This document shows positions 40,407-44,650 of a DNA stretch of 44,650 bases, piece after piece. The notes below the pieces were generated by a model. It was given only the letters and a program-made list of their open reading frames with translations, did not search any database and was not told where the DNA came from. The DNA comes from Methylibium sp. GTDB taxonomy: Bacteria > Pseudomonadota > Gammaproteobacteria > Burkholderiales > Burkholderiaceae_C. The stretch lies in contig NZ_JACDCW010000002.1 of the NCBI RefSeq assembly GCF_013817345.1, positions 71,498-116,147 of the forward strand. Reading direction: 5' to 3'. Position 1 is the stretch's first letter; every line of letters starts with the position of its first letter. The position numbers and the translations under genes were made by a program.

Positions 40407-42379
40407 GACGCCTCGGTCGCCGCTGCTGCTGCACCGCTCAGCCACACGGCGATGCTGCGCGCCGGCAGCCGCTGGCGAGCCGGTGGTTGGCCGGCGGCGG
40501 CGGTCTCGAACAGCAGTTCGCCGAGCGCCGATCGGGTGGCACTGTCGACGCCCTCGTTGCCCTTCGCAACGGTCGACCTCGCTTCGTCGCCCTCGCCGCC
40601 CGGCGCCACCAGATCGACCGGCTCGGCACCGAGATTGAGCCGGATCGTCAGCTCCGCACCGTCGCCCATGCGCCAGCGCGCCTGCACCGCCGCTTCGCCG
40701 ATCGCCTGGGCACCAAGGCTGCGAGCGCCCGCCAGCCGCGGCACGATGTGTGCATGACGCAGCGCGAGCAGCGCGCGCACCCGCTCGCGCTGCGCCCGGG
40801 CTTCGTCGGCAGCGCCGCCTTCGGCCGGTTCGCGCGGACACGACTGCTCGAAGCTCGCCGGCGCGTTGGGGTCGGGGATGCGCTCGCGCTGCGCCGGATC
40901 GGCGAACGCGGCGAAGCGCTCGAACTCGCGTCGGCGGCCCTCGCGCACCGCCGCGGCCAGCTCGGGGTCGGGATGGCTGGTGAAATAGACAAACGGCTCG
41001 GCCGCCGCCCATTCGTCGCCCATGAACAGCAGCGGAATCTGCGGCGCAAGCAACAGCAGCGCGGTTGCCGCCTGCAGCGCCCCGGGGTCGGCGAGCTTCG
41101 TGAGCCGATCGCCGAAGGCACGGTTGCCGATCTGATCGTGGTTCTGCAGGAAGAGCACGAAGGCGCTCGGCCGCAACTGCGCACTGGGCTCGCCGCGCGC
41201 CTCGCCGCCGCGGTGCGCCGACGCGTCGCCCTGGTAGGCGAAGCCTTCCGCGAGCACGCGGGCCAGCCGCTCGGCCGGGACGTCGGCGTAGTCGGCGTAA
41301 TAGCCTTCGTGCTCGCCGGTGAGCAGCACGTGCAGCACGTGGTGGCCGTCGTCGTTCCACTGCGCATCGAAATGGCTCTCGAGCAGATGGGAAGCGTTGT
41401 CGTCGTGCTCGAGCACCAGATGCACATGGCGGCCCGGCTCCACGGCGGCGCGCACGCGCTGCGACAGCGTCTTCAGCCAGCCCTGCTCGGCAATGGCATG
41501 CACGGCATCGAAGCGCAGCCCGTCGAAGCGGTACTCCATCAGCCAGTACAGCGCGTTGTGTATGAAGAACTCGCTCACCTCCGGCCGGCGGAAATCGATG
41601 GCCTGGCCCCAGGGCGTGTGCGCGTCGTCGGTGAAGAAGGGTTCGGCGTACAGGCCGAGGTAGTTGCCGTCCGGGCCGAAGTGGTTGTAGACGACATCGA
41701 GGAAGACCATCAGGCCCAGGCCGTGAGCGGCGTCGATCAGCGACTTGAGTTCCTCGGGCGTGCCATAGGCGGCATCGGGCGCGAAGGGCAGCACGCCGTC
41801 GTAGCCCCAGTTGCGCGCGCCGGGAAAGTCATTCAGCGGCATCAGCTCGATGGCGGTGATGCCCAGTGCAGCGAGCGCCGGCAGGCGGGCCTGCACGCCG
41901 GCGTAGCCGCCGAGCGCGCCGACGTGCAGTTCGTAGAGCACAGTCTCGAGCCAGGGCCGGCCGGACCAGTCGGTGTGCTGCCATTCATAGGCCTGCGGAT
42001 CGACCACCAAGCTGGCGTCGTGAACGTCGCCGGCTTGCAGGCGCGAGGCCGGGTCGGGAACGGCGGTGAAGGTGGATGGGTCCGGTTCACCGACCGGGGA
42101 GCCGACCTTTTCGTCGCCGCCCTCGCCGTTGCTCTTGCCCCCCACGCAGTAGCGATAGCGCGTGCCCGCGCCGCATTCGACCTCGAGCTCGAACCAGCCG
42201 CCCTCGGTGCGGCGCATCGGCAAGGCGTGCTTCAGATCACCGGAGGGCACGTCGCCGGCCGGCTCGATCGCGAGCATCACCGCGGCGCTGCTCGGCGCCC
42301 ACAGTCGAAAACGGGTGTGGCCTCCATCGTCGCTCAACTGAGCGCCGAAATCGAAGCGGTGGTGGTGTTGGGAGCTCAT
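40403..42379 (-). CDS. treZ: Malto-oligosyltrehalose trehalohydrolase TreZ
   Basis: GH13 enzyme that releases trehalose from maltooligosyl-trehalose made by TreY. Its 658 residues have an N-terminal CBM48-like domain (TRFRLWAPSSAAVMLAIE), the barrel with ETVLYELHVGALG and GVLPFAPDAAYGTPEELK, nucleophile Asp in YRFDGLRFDAVHAI (about 287), Glu in HLVLEHDDN (about 326) and Asp in FLQNHDQIGN (about 415). The start MSSQHHHRFDFG at 42379 lies 10 nt after the glgX stop; the frame upstream is a glgX shadow. Its own stop overlaps the malQ-treY start (ATGA), so the three genes form an operon. Confidence 0.95.
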
Positions 42380-42389
42380 CGGCGTGTTC

Positions 42390-44561
<2,172 letters not shown>

Positions 44562-44640
44562 ATCAGGGACTGCTGAGTTACGCGTGTTTTTCTGTGCGTG
44601 CAAAGCCGCGGGCGGGCGGCAGGCTTCGCTTCGGTGCGGC

Positions 44641-44650
44641 GGGGGGGGGG
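44641..44650. other. Terminal poly-G run, probable assembly artefact
   Basis: The last ten bases are all G, directly at the sequence end and upstream of glgX. Such runs are typical of low-signal two-colour sequencing reads at contig ends. Confidence 0.6.

Overview
The window is about 44.6 kb of high-GC, densely coded bacterial chromosome. Gene content and family resemblance point to a betaproteobacterium of the order Burkholderiales, probably the Rubrivivax/Leptothrix/Comamonadaceae side. The clues are a PhaR polyhydroxyalkanoate regulator beside rimO, a DUF748 giant protein, LMW-PTP-type ArsC, and AioXSR/AioBA. No rRNA, tRNA, CRISPR array, intact insertion sequence or phage gene was found. 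The last ten bases are a poly-G run, which looks like a contig-end artefact.

Region 1 (1-9.3 kb) is housekeeping: ligA and def; a divergent pair of a TesA-like esterase and an ABC ATPase; a tight rlmB-sirtuin-upp run; then a 2-hydroxyacid dehydrogenase/MFS exporter pair on the minus strand and a DUF1993 gene. Region 2 (9.3-23.7 kb) is mixed: a penicillin-acylase-family hydrolase, a small unknown gene, an FMN reductase, a membrane diguanylate cyclase, a 386-nt gap that seems to hold the remnant of a small HTH gene, a minus-strand run phaR-rimO-metC-formyltransferase, a MAPEG protein, a small secreted protein and a 1201-residue AsmA-like DUF748 protein.

Region 3 (23.8-34.5 kb) is an arsenic island. 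aioB-aioA (periplasmic arsenite oxidase) and an aoxC-like nitroreductase run leftward; the sensory genes aioX-aioS-aioR run rightward from the same 210-nt intergenic region. That region carries two perfect copies of GTTAC-N6-GTAAC and a sigma-54-like -24/-12 element. Together they form a complete predicted circuit: AioX binds arsenite, AioS signals to AioR, and AioR with RpoN activates aioBA. Next come arsH, and divergently arsR-arsC-arsC-aqpS. These would reduce arsenate in the cytoplasm and release arsenite through an aquaglyceroporin rather than a pump; no arsB or acr3 is present. Periplasmic oxidation and cytoplasmic reduction thus lie side by side.

Region 4 (34.5-44.6 kb) holds a secreted four-EF-hand protein and a glycogen-to-trehalose operon on the minus strand: glgX, treZ and a giant gene fusing malQ to treY. 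GlgX debranches glycogen, TreY and TreZ turn the maltodextrins into trehalose, and MalQ resizes the remaining chains. The fused gene is unusual: its MalQ half has three hexanucleotide-repeat tracts (one about 14.5 copies long) and its TreY half has a REPIN-like palindromic element read through in frame. A similar hexanucleotide tract lies in the DUF748 gene.

The window holds no clearly new system that I can defend. The best leads are the aio regulatory region, the efflux-pump-free ars operon with a probable leaderless arsR, and the repeat-expanded malQ-treY fusion.
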